DNA of 64,000 nucleotides from Lucifuga dentata. Lineage: Eukaryota; Chordata; Actinopteri; Ophidiiformes; Bythitidae. The DNA lies in the NCBI GenBank assembly GCA_014773175.1, contig VXCM01000032.1, forward strand, positions 1 to 64,000, written 5' to 3'. The translations under genes and the position numbers were made by a program. Shown piece by piece: positions 40,201 through 55,200 of the stretch (within the stretch, counting starts at the first letter, position 1; every line of letters starts with the position of its first letter). The notes under the pieces were generated by a model, which did not search any database, was not told the origin of the DNA, and saw nothing but the letters and a program-made list of their open reading frames with translations.

Positions 40201-43200
40201 AAATACTGCATTACATCAGCTAAACACTACTTTAATCAGCAATGTACTTTTTGTATATTGTCAGGGGAGTAATGGTTGTGGTAGTGCTCCCCACCTTGGC
40301 TTGTGCCAGCATGTTCTGTGCTATCTTGATCTCCAGTTCGGCAGGCCTCCTGGAGAAGCTGAGAAGCTGTTGCTCCATGTCTTGGAAAAGGCTGGTTAGA
40401 TCTTGTTTCTGTTCCTTGATCTCCCTCCAGTCCTCTGAAAGCTCTTGTGCATTGGACATTCGCTCTTCTATCTGTAAAAGCACATTTCCACATTCAGCAG
40501 TGAATATTTGTACTCCCTAAAAATTCTGCAACACTCATCATTATTTTCACATTGCATATTTAAATTTTTACAGAAAAAAAAACCAAGAGGTTTCAGTACT
40601 TGTTTAAATTTTAAAAAGACTGAAAAAAAATTGGGTCCTGCAGTAGGGAATATTTGCTCAACATTGTCAAAGGTGGGAAACTTGAGGTTCACGTCTACAG
40701 AAATACATCCAGGAAACCCAACCCATAGGCCTTGAGCTGTCCTGAAAGCTTTGTTTTCAACATAACATATTTATATTTATGTATAAGTAATGTTTTATTT
40801 ATAAATATAAATATGTCCTCTAATTGCCCTGCATATTACGTATGAGCTCCTGTTGTGAGTGGACCATGTCAGCACAGCACCAAAAGGAACCTGTCCTTTT
40901 TCAAGAAACTGGCCAAAGCCAACACGTTTCTTGTTAGAGAGGATAATATGCCAATTTCTCTAATAAGAAAATTTGTATTTGATATTGTAAATCATATTAC
41001 TAACCGTGAGTTTGACTTGCTGGACCTTAGCAGCTGTTGCTCTCACAGCATCATCAGACAGGTCACACACAGAACACACAAGGTCCAGGTAAGTGCTGGC
41101 CTGCTCCTGCAGGGCTCTGTAATGTTTCACCTGCGAATGATAAAGTAATTATTGTAAATAATAATAATAATAATAATAATTATTATTATTATTATTATTA
41201 TAGCAGTAGTAGTAATTATTGTGAGTAGTAATTATTTCAGAACACTATTATACCATTTACCATAAAAGGTAATAATAAAATAATTAAATAATTTAGAATT
41301 GACAAAAATTGATTTGAATGTACAATGAACAGATACAAATCAGTTAAAATTTGTAGGTTGATGATCATTTTTGTATTTGAATTCCAGTGGGAAATGTTTT
41401 TGAAACCATGGTTATGGTGGTGACTGACAACACTTACTTGTTTCAGTGCCTCCTGCAAACCAGAAGGTGCCTGGTCAGTTAGCAGAAGCTCCTCTTGTAC
41501 TGCAGAGAGCCAAGTTTGAGACTGCTGGAGCGTGTCCTGGTGGCTAACATGTTTCTGCAGCTCCCGGTCCAGACTCTGGTACACCTACTCATCCAGGAGA
41601 GGGTCAAATCAAAGACAGCTTTATTCTCACACGAACAAGGAGATTTATGTGTTAACAAAAAAGAGGGTTTCCTTTTGGACAAAGATGCAAGATAAATTTC
41701 CTTGCCAAAATGTAGCATACTATTCAAATAGAGCATATGAATGTTATTAATATTAAGTATACTATTATTAAGATCAAGTGCAGTACTATGGAGTTTTCTT
41801 GAAAATATTTTTTAAACATCAGTTGTTATCAAATTATTTATAGACGGACGGATGGACAGACATTAAAACTTAAAAACTTGTGGCATGCCACATTTGGGTT
41901 AGCAAACTCAGATATCAGGTTAGGTTAAAGATCTTTAACATTTGTTTTTTTTCTGAAATACCTTGACTGAATTATACTCACACGTTGAGCAGTGCTGCAA
42001 ATGGCAGAGTAACTATCTGTGGCTCCCTGTTGGTGAGCCTGGACTTGTTGACTGATCTTAGCTTGTACTTGGTCTGAACAACTGGCAACAAGGCCTTCTC
42101 CTTTCCGTTTCAAACTGGCAAGTCGCTCCTCAAAACTGGCTATCTCTTCCATTATTGCCTGAAAAACAGTAGTAGTATAGCAAAAACAGGGAATACTGAC
42201 ACACACAAGCAGGATGTAAACAGTTGATTGAGATATGAATTGCTGAATTGGGGCCCATTATAAGCTCTACATGGCTGAACACTGAAAAAGTATTTTTAAA
42301 TAATCCTTTTAATTTTGCCATGTAACTTACTTTAAAAGAAAAGTTATGATTTTTTTAAGAGCTATATGGTGTTTGTCACCTTGTGTCGAGCAAGTTGCTG
42401 AGTGGCCATCTCCATACTGCTGGTCTGCATGGAGTCTGAGGTTACTAGCCTACTGGACATCTGTAAGAGCCACTTCTCTGCCTCCTGCAATTCACAGTTG
42501 TAATCCTCATGGTCTGTCACCCACTCCACCAGGCTCTGGACCTGCATCTGAAACAACCAAGACACACCGAGATGGAGTTTTTGTGCAGCAACAAGTGCAG
42601 TGGGAAGCTATATCATATTCATTTTCACTCCTCTGCTGCCATGAAGACAGGAGACTGGCCTTCCTCTGCAAATAAGAAAAGGAATTGGCCCACAGTAAAC
42701 AGGTAAAGTAAGGCCTGTCTTTCATAAGGTAAATGTCAAAGAATACATCGCATATGAAACACTGTAAGCTAGAACTAGCAGCTGAGCAGCACCCTTACCT
42801 TTGCTGCCAAGCAGAGATGTTGGTAGTCAGTCTGCAGCTTTTTCATGTTGTCACTGATGGTGGGGTCATGGACTGTGCCGAGCAAAGCCTCTCCTTTCTC
42901 AATGACAGATTTTACTGCTGATTCATGAGACTGCACTGTCTGTTGGATGGTCTACATATATGGAAAGGGAACAAAACATTGCAGATAAAATCATGTAGTT
43001 TTGATACTCTGTTTTCATTGGTTTCCAAAAGATTATTATAGAGCATTATAGTTACCTTGTACTTTGCTAGTTGAGCCTTCTTCTGGTAGAGTTCAGCTTT
43101 TGGCTCTACATTTGATGCTAAAAGGTTCTTGGTCTCCTTTAACCACTGGGCCTGGGCTTTGTATTTATCGATGAAGTCTTTGGAAAGTGAGATACATTTC

Positions 43201-46200
43201 TCGAGGGAGCTATGCTCTTTGCGTAGAGATGCCATCAGCTCCTCTAGCTGTGAGAGGCGAGAGTCCACTTCCTCCTTTAGCTGCTCTGCTTCAGGCTCTT
43301 CCAAGTATCCCATGGCTCGCTCTGTCTTCTCCCTCATTGTCTTCAGGAAAGTGTGACCCTGCTCCAGGTCTGCCTGAAGAGCCTGAAAGGTACATAGAGT
43401 GGTGGAGAGGCACATCGTATGAGACTGATAATAATGGAAAAAGGATTTTCTTTGCAAATTTGATTAGTGCACTTTGTGTAAAATTTGTGGAGTGACAGTA
43501 GTAGAAATGCACAGTTATGTTAGAGGCCTAATCCTATACATGATCTTTAGAAAGCAGACAATTAACCCATATGCTCAATTAATAGCTGTAGTGAGCTAAC
43601 TGGGACTATGCTGATAGGTAATTTTGGAATGTACCTCAAGTTTCTTCATCTTTCTCTCCATGGCAAAGCGGTCCACTACATCAACACTGATAGCTACAGT
43701 ACTGAAATTATTCTGAGCTGTATTGAGCCAATCTGAGAAGGTGCTGAAGACAGACTGTGCCTCTTCAATGCAAGACACTTCCTCCTGGAGCTGTTTGATG
43801 GTCTCCTGTAATACAGAGGACAAAGAAAAAACAAAGAAAGAATGTTTAGGGTAACAAATACAATGACATTTCATCAATTACCTCTTGAGATACAGGATAA
43901 CAGTAAAGACTGCATAGGAACCCTCTGTGTTATACTCATTACAGGGGCCATTGTAGAGTTTACTGTTCTGTATTTAGATGATTGTTACCAGTAAATGCAG
44001 AAGCAGAGCATGGTAACGGGCTGTGAGCTGAGTGGCTCTGGTACTGATCCGGCTGCTTATGTGGGTCTCATCTAGAACCTGCTGAGCCAGCACACTCAGG
44101 CCCTCCATCTCTTCCTGGTAGACCAGCACTTCCTCCTGCCAGCTCTAATCAAAGAAGGATCATTAGTGATGTTGGCACAACCTTAACATGATCGATTTCT
44201 TTGGATTTATTGAACTGTTGCTCCAAATAGGTTAAAAAGTTAGATAGTTTACAATGCAAACCATTTTTTCAGCAACTGAAACTGCAGTGGAAGCTTTCAG
44301 TTTTTTTATTCCATTTTCTAATTCTATGTATCACTAAATATAGTTCAAAGCCATACACTATTCTGCAGATTTGAACTTGCTAGACATTCTGCGTAAACCA
44401 AATTGATCAATGCTAACCTTTATTAACTGTAGTTGAGCATCTTTTGTGGCACGGTCAGACCGCCGATGGTTACGAAGATGTGCTTTGGTCTCCATGCCCT
44501 TTAGCCAGCTGTCAAGACGCTGAAACTTCTGCTCCATCTGCCTGAGCTTGGCCAAAGCACTGTTGAGCTGTGCCCGGGTGTCAGCCAGCCGGACCTGGTA
44601 CAGTCTCCATTCTTGCTGCATTGTCTCCAATGCTCTGTCTTCTATCTGAGGCAGCCCCCAGGGAATGGCCAGTTCCCGACTGACCAGTAGGGTGTTAAGC
44701 AACGCCTGGCCCTCTGTGCAGTGCAGTTGGAGTTCCTTTACAGTTAAATACAGATGTGACTCAGCATTGTCAGCTCTCTAAACCATTACATAGTACAAGT
44801 TAACCCAACAGTATTTCAAGGTACAGGTACAGATCAGTGATATGACCTGAAGTATTGCTTCAGTGATCATTTTCTGACCTGTAGCTTCTGGAGTGTTTCC
44901 TCCAACATATCGACATCACCCTCCAGCTGTGTGTAGCAGCCCAGCTTCTCTTGTTCTTGTTCCAGCCAGTCCTCAAATGCATGGAGGCCCAGCTGGTACT
45001 CCTGGTGGGCTTTCACAAGCTCCTCCGCTTTGCCTACTGCCCTCTGAGGAAACGATAAGATTTCAGGTGATTATCTGAGAGCTCCTTGTTGTTCTGTTTC
45101 GACATCTTTGTTCATATGACAATATGATACCTCCCAGAGATCCATTTGCATTCAAATTATGTCTTATTCCTTGTATTTCCCATTGATGAGGCTAGTCATA
45201 CTGACCTAGCTGCTGCTGTTGAAAATGTACTGCACAGCAAATAATTTCACATGTACAAGAAACTTTCAAACACTGGCTGTCGGTAACAAAAGTCAGTTTC
45301 ATGAGCTAGGCATGAGCTGAATCTCTATGGCTTTTTGTCCATTAATATTTAAGAGTAGCAAATGGTCATTGACTTTGTGTAGCAAATTCGTTTTTCTAAT
45401 ACTGCTACCATAATGAAGCTGAATTTTTGTAAAAAGAGATTCTAGTACTTTGCACTTTCAGCTGCTCTTTACCATAGCATTGTCTTTGATAGTGTTATAG
45501 CGCTCTTGTAGCTCTTGGAGCTCCATCTGAGTGACGTAGTTCTCAGCCATAGTGGCACTTTTTGCTGCGATGGTGTCCAGCAGGGTGCTGTGGCTGAGCA
45601 CTTCCTCGTGCAGCAGCTGAAATAACAAAGAGGATGGGTTACGTCTTCAATCAACTGTGTAGTCTTCAAGTTTACGCCTGCTGTAGTTGATGCAGTTATT
45701 GTCTGGTTCTTGTCATTTAAATTCTTAGATTTCTAATGTAAAAGCAAAAGTACTGTTTGGAATTCAAATGTATTCTGTACTCGTAGCTCCATTTATGTGA
45801 CAGGTTAATGTAAATCATATATAAGCACCTACAGTGTATACTTGAGAAGATGGCAGTACCTTGGCTTTGCTCAGATTAGCAGTTTTGTCTCTCATTTCTG
45901 GGCACTGTTTATCAGTGGAATCAAGATTCTCGTCCACACGCTCCATCCAAGCTACAAACTGGCGTACATCCTCCTGGTAGCTGGTCCACTGAGACAGGGA
46001 ACCCTCCAGCTGACTGTCAATTTTAAAAAGTGCAACAAAATCAGACAAGTTCTGTAGTTACGTAGTTTTGTATTGTTCTGGTTGCAACCACCCACTGCAG
46101 AAAATGTCTGTGACACTGAAGGAATGGAGTGACTCCAGATATTTTCATTTCTTGACTCAGCAACAGTGAATGTTGTGACTCTTTTCAACTGGCATTCTTT

Positions 46201-49200
46201 TCTCTTGTCATCTACATGACAGCACTTTTTTTTTTTTTTTACCATGATGTAGCCAGCAAAGATGATTATAGAGGTTGTATGGAGTATGGAGTCACAGCTA
46301 AACCCTGCTCACAAGCAGGGTAATGCTGTGGTTTTCAAAAGCATCTTAAGACTGAAATGATCTTAGCCCATAGACTTGCCATTGGACTAAGAGTATCTTA
46401 GTTATCCCCTGCAGTGCCAGTGGAACAGTGGCAATAGAGAACTAACCTTTTGCACTGAATGGATGTGGAGAGCAAGGCATCCCAAGAATCTTTTAGGTCT
46501 TGAATGTGCTTGTGGACTGAAGGCACTCCCTCAGCTGAGGTGTTTCTCTGAACTGATTCTCCTCTTGTGATCAGCATTTTCAGCTGGATCTCCTTCTCCT
46601 GACGAGCAGTCAGCAAGGCCTAGTACAATGTTCACACACATGTATATATACATAACATTAATATTTGTTATGATTTGAAAGTGATAACCCTTTGTTTGAA
46701 AATCACAGGTGACCTTCTATACCTCCAGTTTGATCATTCTGCTATCAAGAACGTTCTTGTCAGCAGTTGGGGTGCAATAAGTCTGCAGCATGTGGCTGGT
46801 ATCAGCCACCCAGTTCTGTAAATCTTTTAACCCTTGAGAGAATAGTTGGTGCTCAGTGACTATTCGGTCAATCCGTGATGCCTTTTCCTGCAGAATGACA
46901 AAGTGTGACACAACCAAAAAAATGCCATTAGAGGTCTCAGTGATGCATTTTTCCTAAAGGCTCATCTTGATATTTGCACATGCAGAAACCTTGATGACTA
47001 ATAAGGATTTTTGTAAAAAAAAAAAAAAAAAAANAAAAAAAAAAAAAAAAAAGAAAAAAAAAGAAAAAAAAAACATCCTCTTGTGTCCTCTGCATTACAA
47101 AGGCTTTCAGTGACAAAGGCAATTAGGCAATTAGGCATATGATATGATACCTCCCAGAGATCCAATTAGGCAAAAGGCAATTGTTTAGCTACTGTGGTTT
47201 AGTATCTCCTTTACTGTTTATCATCTGTTAATAATGTTAAGATGAAATCAGAGCTCCATCCAGTCCAGTGCCTCTGTCTCCACTGCAAGCCTAAACGTAG
47301 CGGACAGTCAGACTGGTAGACATACATTACTGTACCTTTGTCAGGTTGGTTAATGCTAGGTACTGAGCAGAGAGTTGCGAGACACGGTGCATAAAACCCT
47401 TGCCGGCCGCATGTTCATCCCACAGCAGCTGGGCCTTCTCTTTCAGCCTGTTCAGCTGAACCTCCTGAGAGGCTAACTCCTCTAGCACAGACTGGAAGAG
47501 CACAAGCAGGTTATAAAAAGAGGCATGCAAGCTGGCATAAGACAGTTAAATTCAGACACTTATATCAGAGTGTTAGAGATGACAAAAAGCAGCAAAAGGA
47601 GAGCTAATGAGATATCTGGCCAGTGTTACAGTATCTAAAACACTCGATGGTCATGACATGCAATCACAACTTCTGGAAAAAAAACTGCCATAAGGTCTGT
47701 CTTTTACAAATAAAGCTGTGTTAAGAAGACAATGGAAAAACATGTAAGGGCAGTAAAGATGAGCAGAAAGATGGCAAGCTATGAGCAGTTAGCGTTCAGC
47801 TTTTCAGAGTGTTTATTAAGCGAATACTGACAATCTCTGTAGCAGAGCTGCAATGGTAAGATTCTGTACTTCATGAAAAAAGTAGTCATATATAATGGAA
47901 CACAGTGTGGTTGTTGCATTTGAACGAGTGGACTTTATGGACAGGATCTAATCTTGGTGGATTTTAGACATTGGTACCTGTAGTTTGTGAAGCTCTAACT
48001 TCTTAGCTGTAAGATCATGAAGCCGTGTACTGCTCTCCTGTACAGCCAGCTCAGTGGCATTAAGCCAGTCCTGAAGTGGCTCAGCGCTTGCCTCAAAGTC
48101 CTTCATCTGAGACAGAAGATTCTGAAACCCAAAAGATTTAAAAACTGCTTTGCGGGAGACTCTGGGCTGTAGATTCATGGTGACACTAACTGACAACTTT
48201 TTTTAAAATGATAACTAACATAAAAAAATAGAAAATAGATAAAAGATCCCAATTGGAAGGAAAGGATTTTAGATGCTTACCTGTAAACTTGTTTCTCTAC
48301 TGTGCAGATTAGCCATCAGATTTTTCCAGTCCTCTCTGGCACTGTTCATTTTAGCTCGAATTGCATCAGCTCTGTCCTTAGAAGTGACACTGGAGACTAG
48401 ATCGCTGCTCACCACCACATCATTTAGCTTTGACTGACCTTGTTCTCTATCATTCAGGAACTCCTGTGGATGAAAAGTAAGAGAAAATACAATAACTGAA
48501 ACAAGGACTGAGAACATTAAGCTTTGTCTTTTTAAACTGGTGCCCTCAGTGGCAATGGCAGACAAAGTGCCTGAATAATCCATCTTTGATCCTCAGTGGC
48601 TGTACCTGAATTTTCTGCAAACTAGATGAGGCCTCACTGATACTCTGAGGTGCATCAAAACACTTGGCTGTGTTGATCTTGGCATTGACCAACCATTGCT
48701 GGAACTCTCTGAAGGCGGTACGGAACCCTTGCTCCAAGAGCTTCTCTTTGCCCTGGCACTCCCTAGAGGCTTGGAGGCTCAGACTATAAGAGTCAGAGAG
48801 AAAAAATATTTCTGTCTCCTCACAATATCATATTGTAAACAGCAAAGTGATCATTAGTTAGTAAAACATTGATGAGTTTGTCACTTATAGCGCTGCTATA
48901 TACATACTGTGTGGAGTTGTGGAAATGGTCTTACACCATTCTCTAACCATGTGCCATATAGCAAGTCTTCTGGTTTTGAATCCAGCTAACATGACAACAA
49001 CTGATCTTACCAATCAGCAGAGAGAGAAAGATCTACTCAGTGAACTCAGCAGTTAGTGTTGTTAGTGTTTGGTTAGAGAGAAAAACTTGCAGATTCGCTG
49101 CCCCGCCATTGCACGTGATTTGAGATGTCTGGTCTAAACCTTGAGAAACCTAGAGTATGGGTCACAATATTCACATGTTTTTCTCACCTGTTGTATTCTT

Positions 49201-52200
49201 TAATGAGAGCAGACACTCTTTCTGACTGTGTGCCCATGTCTCTTGAGAATCTGCACAGATCATTAAGCTGAGTCTTCAGATTGTCAGATGTAGGTTCAGC
49301 TTTAACAAGCTCCTCCAAAGTGTCCTGGGTGGAAAACAAATATCGCCTAGTGATTAACAGCCAAGAAACAACATCAATATCTCCTATGCATCAGTCATTT
49401 AGTGCTATTTTATATCAATCTTGCCTGCAGCCTGATGCCTTGCTTCAGCTGAGACCTACCTTTGCTATCTCCCAGCCCTTAACAGCCTCCGCTCCACTAT
49501 ATTTTCCCTCTGCTTGGGCCATCCTTAGACGCCATTCCTGTAACTGACTGGTGAAATCCTGAAGGTCCTGCTCCATCTGTGCTGACAAGCTGTTGAACTC
49601 TTGTTCTGAGCTGGTTATCTGAGAGAGGGCAGTCTCCAGACTAGCTCGTGTTTGCAGTGCCCCACGTTCCCATTGTTCCCATGATGATAACAAGGCTGCT
49701 TCTTCTCGCTCCATAGCCTCAAAGCCTCCCGAGCCAGTGTGGTCTCTAGCCACTGCCCCACATCTTTGAACTCGGTTCAGTCTTTCTCTGCCTCGCTGCT
49801 TGGAGTCAAGCAATTCCTAGATAGACCAGAAGAAATCACAGTTGTCACTACATCTTCAAAATGAAATTACAATTTCTATAGCAAAGAGGTTGCTTGCCAC
49901 TAAAAATTTTTAGGTTACTACCTGCACTTTGGAGAGCTTTCTTTTAATGGAGCCAGAGTCTCCTGACAGGTCTGACCAGCGCTGAAGTTCCTCCTTTGCT
50001 GAGATCAGCCAGTCATTAAAATCTCTCACGGCATCAAGGTACTGCTCATGCTCAGACACAATGTTTTGCATGGACTGCACTTTACCCTTTTGGGGAAAAA
50101 AAAAAGACTGTTAACTCTCAGTGAGCTTCTTTTTTGTCTTCTATAATTCTTCTATAATTGCGGATTATTGGAATCATCAAGCATGCAGCACATTTATTTG
50201 CAAGTAAAATGTAATCTATGCTAGCATCTTGACCACCTTGACAACAGCTGAGATGTCAGCGAAGTGTGCGGTGAGCTCGCCTCTCGACTCTGCTCCAAAG
50301 CTCTGGTCACCAGTTTTCTCGTGTAACTCCACAGCTTTGTCTGTCAGGCGTGAGAGTGCTGCTGCGTGCGCCTCTACATCAGCCTGAATGGCCCGAAGAC
50401 GCTCCAGCAGAGAGGCCTTCTCTTTCAGGCCTGGCTGCAGGGGCAGAGCCATCCCCACCTCCTGCTCCACTGACTCCATCCACTGTTGCAGTTGGCTTTT
50501 ACTTTCCTGGAAGCAAGTCCACTGGGCCACTGTCCACTCAAGACGGCTTTGGAAATAATTCAAATATTTATTATCAATGGAGAAGGATGCATAATCCAAC
50601 AAGTGCATGCTACTCTGGAAGTAAAATGAGCCTCTTGAGTTTATTTTTCACATAATAATTGCTGTTTCCACTTTATGAACTGCAATATCAGTCCTGCCAC
50701 ATTGAGAATATTTATGGTGCAAAATTGGCAAGGGCTATCCCTCTTCTTGACACAGCCCTGCAGATTTTGACACTTACATGTGACTAACATTACCTTGTGT
50801 CGGTTTAACTGAACTCAATATCATGTGACAGTTCTTCCGGTATGCAAAGGAGGGAATGTTTCTTACCTGTGGCAACTCATGGAAGTCATCAACATATTGG
50901 CCCAGGCATCCTTCAAGCTCTGTAGCTGTGAACAAATGGCCTCCTGTCCCTCCATTCTGTTGTGCTTTAGGACCTGTTCTCCTTTCCCAACTGTCATATT
51001 GAGCTTCACCTCACCTTCACCCTTCATTAGGAGGATATCCTACATGTTTGAGAAAATGGCAACAAAAACTCATGTGCTAAACATAACTTTTAAAACATAT
51101 AATGTAAATACTTCAAAACATCATCAAGATATAATTTTTGGGCAGGTACATTATTCACTAACCTGAACAAGACCTAGCCTTTTCTCCAAGGTCTCTTTAT
51201 TGCCAATTGTGCTGTTGAGTGAAGCCAGGCGCTCTTGGACTCCGTTTAGCCAGGCCCAGGTAGTCTGCAGTGTCTCCTCAAAGGCCTGTTGCTCTTGTAA
51301 TGTGACTTGGCAGCTGCGTAGCCTCTCTCTCACACGCCTAAGCAAGGCCTGGTGTTGTGACTGCAACTGAGCTGACACTCTTGTTTCACTCCCATCGCCT
51401 CGCCCACCCTCATTCAGTGCCAGGCCCTCCTGACACAGACGCTCAAATGAATCCCTGTAGGGAAGGAAGTAAAATTTTTTGAACAAACGAGGAAAATGAG
51501 GCAAAGCTGCCCAGTGAAAAAGTGCTTTTGAAGTTGAAAAGTTCTGAGCATATTGAGCACATTTAGCATATATTTTTTTGTCAACATTTTGCATGAAGAG
51601 CTATGAAAAATCAGTCTGTCCTTCCTAGGTAATTGCAGACATAAATCAGATTCAGCACCTTTCTTTGAGCACTTCTTGCTGATATTCCTCCACTTGCTCA
51701 AGCACAACCTTTTCAGGACCATGCTGCTGGGCTTCAAGTAGATCTGTGGTCATCCTCTTCTCCATATGCTCCAACCACCATCTCAGCTTCTTAAGGCGAC
51801 CCTCAAACCTATGAGATTTTTAAATGTTGCATTTAAAAAATGGTAAGGCTACAAATTGCTTTACAGAACTGGGTTGTGTAAGTCTTTTACCCCTTCATGA
51901 GGGATGCACTATCTTCCAGGATCTGTTGGTTTTGTCTGCACTGCTCCACAAAGCTGTCCCAGTCCTGCTGGATGGACGAAAGGTGTTGCTGGACCTGCCC
52001 AGCGCTGGCTTTGGGAAGATGGAGTAGTAGCTTTTCACCTTCCTCACATACTTGAGTCAGACGCACCTCACCCTCCTCTACACGTTCCAAGGCCCCCTGC
52101 AAGACAACGCCATATCACTATGAATTTGCCTCTTCTTTCTTGTGATGTTTTTAACTATAAGTTTATGAATTCCAGCTGTTCCAGTGGACCAACTATAGTG

Positions 52201-55200
52201 ATGTGAAGTATAGTGATGAATCAGTTTTACCTTTAGTTTCTGTAGTTTGCGTTCCACGATGTGAGTGTCTCCAGATCGGTCAGAGCATTCTTTCACTATC
52301 TCCCTCTGTTCTGACAGCCACCGATGGAACTCCTGAACAAGGTCTAAAGAGATGGATAAACCCCATGAATCCCATTTTGTTAATTTGCAGCAATTTAACA
52401 CTTCAGCCTCTTGTCTAAAAAGCATCCCGAATCATTTTTCAGTAAAAGTAGCGTCAACAATTTTACTAGGTAGGACATACTAACATTTCATTAGCACTTC
52501 CTTCACAGGTGTGAAGAAATGAGGTCACATTGTCAGCAAAGGCACGCACAAGATTACGGTGAACCGACATTAGCCGTTTTTGTGTATAGTGTGCACAATA
52601 ATCACAAGACTTGGAAGTGAGGCTTTAAATTCTGTGCCTATATCACACATGTTCTTCAAACGACACAATGGCTGGAAATTAGTCTGATGCAGAAATTAGA
52701 GAGCTGCTCTCCAAATACGCTGATAAGTAGACAACTAAACAGCATTGCGAAAGATCCATTGTGTAATTGACTCTCACTCACTGTTAGCATTCAACTTCCT
52801 GCACTACCCAGTTTTGCCTGGCAGATATCATATATTGTGTAAGAATTGCACCTCTATCTGTAAAGGTCCTGGCATGTTTGAACAGAGCCTTTTTGACATT
52901 TTGCTGTAAAGGAGACCAATGTTTGAATAGCTGAAAGCATAGATAGTTGGGTGATGCCACAATTTAACACATTCCATGTCTGAAAGGGGCAATATATTAT
53001 TTCTAGCAGCTATTGAATGAATGTCCATTCCTTCCTCCAATTTTTGTGTTCGTATACACAGGAACACCTCAAAATATATAATGTATTCACCCAAAACATC
53101 AGTTTTCTGTCCTTTTTCAAGCAACAATTCTCAGTGCAGCAGAAAATCCTTAGTAAATTTGCCCCTTAGTATTATTATAGTGTGAGAAGTATCCACTTAA
53201 ATTTGGTCAGCAGAGTTCTTACCACTGAAGTGTTGCTGAAGACAGGTCTGCAGGGATGCCAGGGTCCTGGCAGAGAGCTGGTTGACATACTCATAAGTCT
53301 TAATGAGATCAGTGAGAGCTGAACCTAAGCTGGCAAGTTCCTCAGAGGGATATTTTCTGCACAAGGTGTTGAGGCTCTCCCGAGTGGAGTCAATGCTTCC
53401 CTGCTGGTTTTGCAGCTCTTTCTGAAGGTCCTTCAAAACATACGTTTGAAAGTTGTTAACTTGTTTGATAATCAAGACATGTAGTTTTTCATGGTAGGAT
53501 TTATAATTTTCTTATTTCATTGAGCAGCCTGTATTACAGCACAATGGTTATGTTGTGTTTCCTTGTGCTTCCTTGCAAAGACCAGCATTGAAATCCACTT
53601 TTCTACAGTTTACAATATAGCATTAATATTCACTGAATCAAGTTTATTACTATGTAAATATTATTTAGGCTTCACCTTGACTCTGTAGATGTCCTCAGGA
53701 TCTGATACAGTGGGAGATGAAACCACAGAATCTTCAATACTTTTCAGCCAAGCAGACATTTGTGAGATGTAATCCTCCAGCTGTTTCCTTTGGGAGCTGA
53801 AGTCCCTTAGGTTTTCCTTGGCTTGCTCATATAGCTTCTGAACCATGCTGATCTTTTTTCGTAGGTCACTCTCCAGCACCTGACACATTTGGAATTAAAG
53901 TTTGTTATCTCTGTGCTGTTTGCACTAAATCTGATATTAACTATTTAAGTGTATTAACACTGTGCCACCTTTGGTCCTAAAAACAGTGAACTTATATAGA
54001 GGCACTGATTTATGATGGAATCAGTATGTCCCAGTATTAAACTTGAGCATGCAGGCATCACTGCATTGTTAAGCTGCACATCAAGACTCCTTTTAACAAA
54101 TGCTGCTGAATTCATATAAAAGGTTTTCAGCAGAATTTGTTGTCAAGTGATTGTGGTGACCAGGTCATTTAGGTCATCCATATTTGTTAGCGACTAATGC
54201 AAATGAAAAGAAGGCTCAACTTCCTCTGCAGAGAAAGGCTACTATTTTTGTTGACTGAGTTTAAATTAGAAGAAAGTTGTTCAAAAGCTGCTTAAATTAG
54301 AGCAAACTGTATTACCTGTAATTTAGCCGGAGTCTCTTGACTTTGACTGTACTGCTTCAACTCTGACACTTTTCTCTGCAGGCTTTCAAGGTTCTGCTCT
54401 TTCTCACACATTTCCACCTGCGGATGCATCAAAAGAGGAAAATACAGCTTTGCTACACAATGAAACATTATATTGTTTTGACTATGCAATGTAAGTTCTA
54501 GACTAGAGTTGGATTTACTTATGTATTTATTGTATTATCCCTCTTATAACACCTTGAATAAGCACTAACATTAATAAAGTAAAAAAACAAAACAAAAACA
54601 ACACACAACCTAATTTTGCTGAGTACAGGAGTCTTACCCGTAATGTGGATAACCTTGTTGACACCTTCTGACTGTCACTTAGGTTGTTCAGGCTCTCACC
54701 AAGTTCAATCACCCAGCTGCTTGTCCAATTCTCAATGTCCTCCGTGATTGTACGCACATCATCCCACAATGCCAAACTCTGGTTCAGGCAATCAATGTTG
54801 CCATCTATCCTCTCTGAAACCTGAAAAGTGAATCACTATTATTTTCTAATGTCTGTTTCTAATGTCTGTCTATTGTTTTCTATGTCTTGCACTGAGTCAT
54901 CACGCATTATGTCAGGCTTCTCTGTAAGCACAGTGGCACGCGGTTCCAACTCTGCTCATTCAACATGTTAAACATGATTTCATTATTAAGTGTTGTTTTT
55001 CAGTCACTAATATCTGCACCTGATGCCCGTTTCACTTTTTGCCTCATTTGCCCCTTCACTACTGATTACTGCCTGCCCTTCTGGATTTGCTCTCTGTCTA
55101 TATCTTTGCATGTTCTGTAAATATTCAGATTGTTTAAGTAAAAACTGTTGGAACTTTTACTTTTTCTCTGAGTCTGCTTTTGTTACTAGTGTCTGAATCA

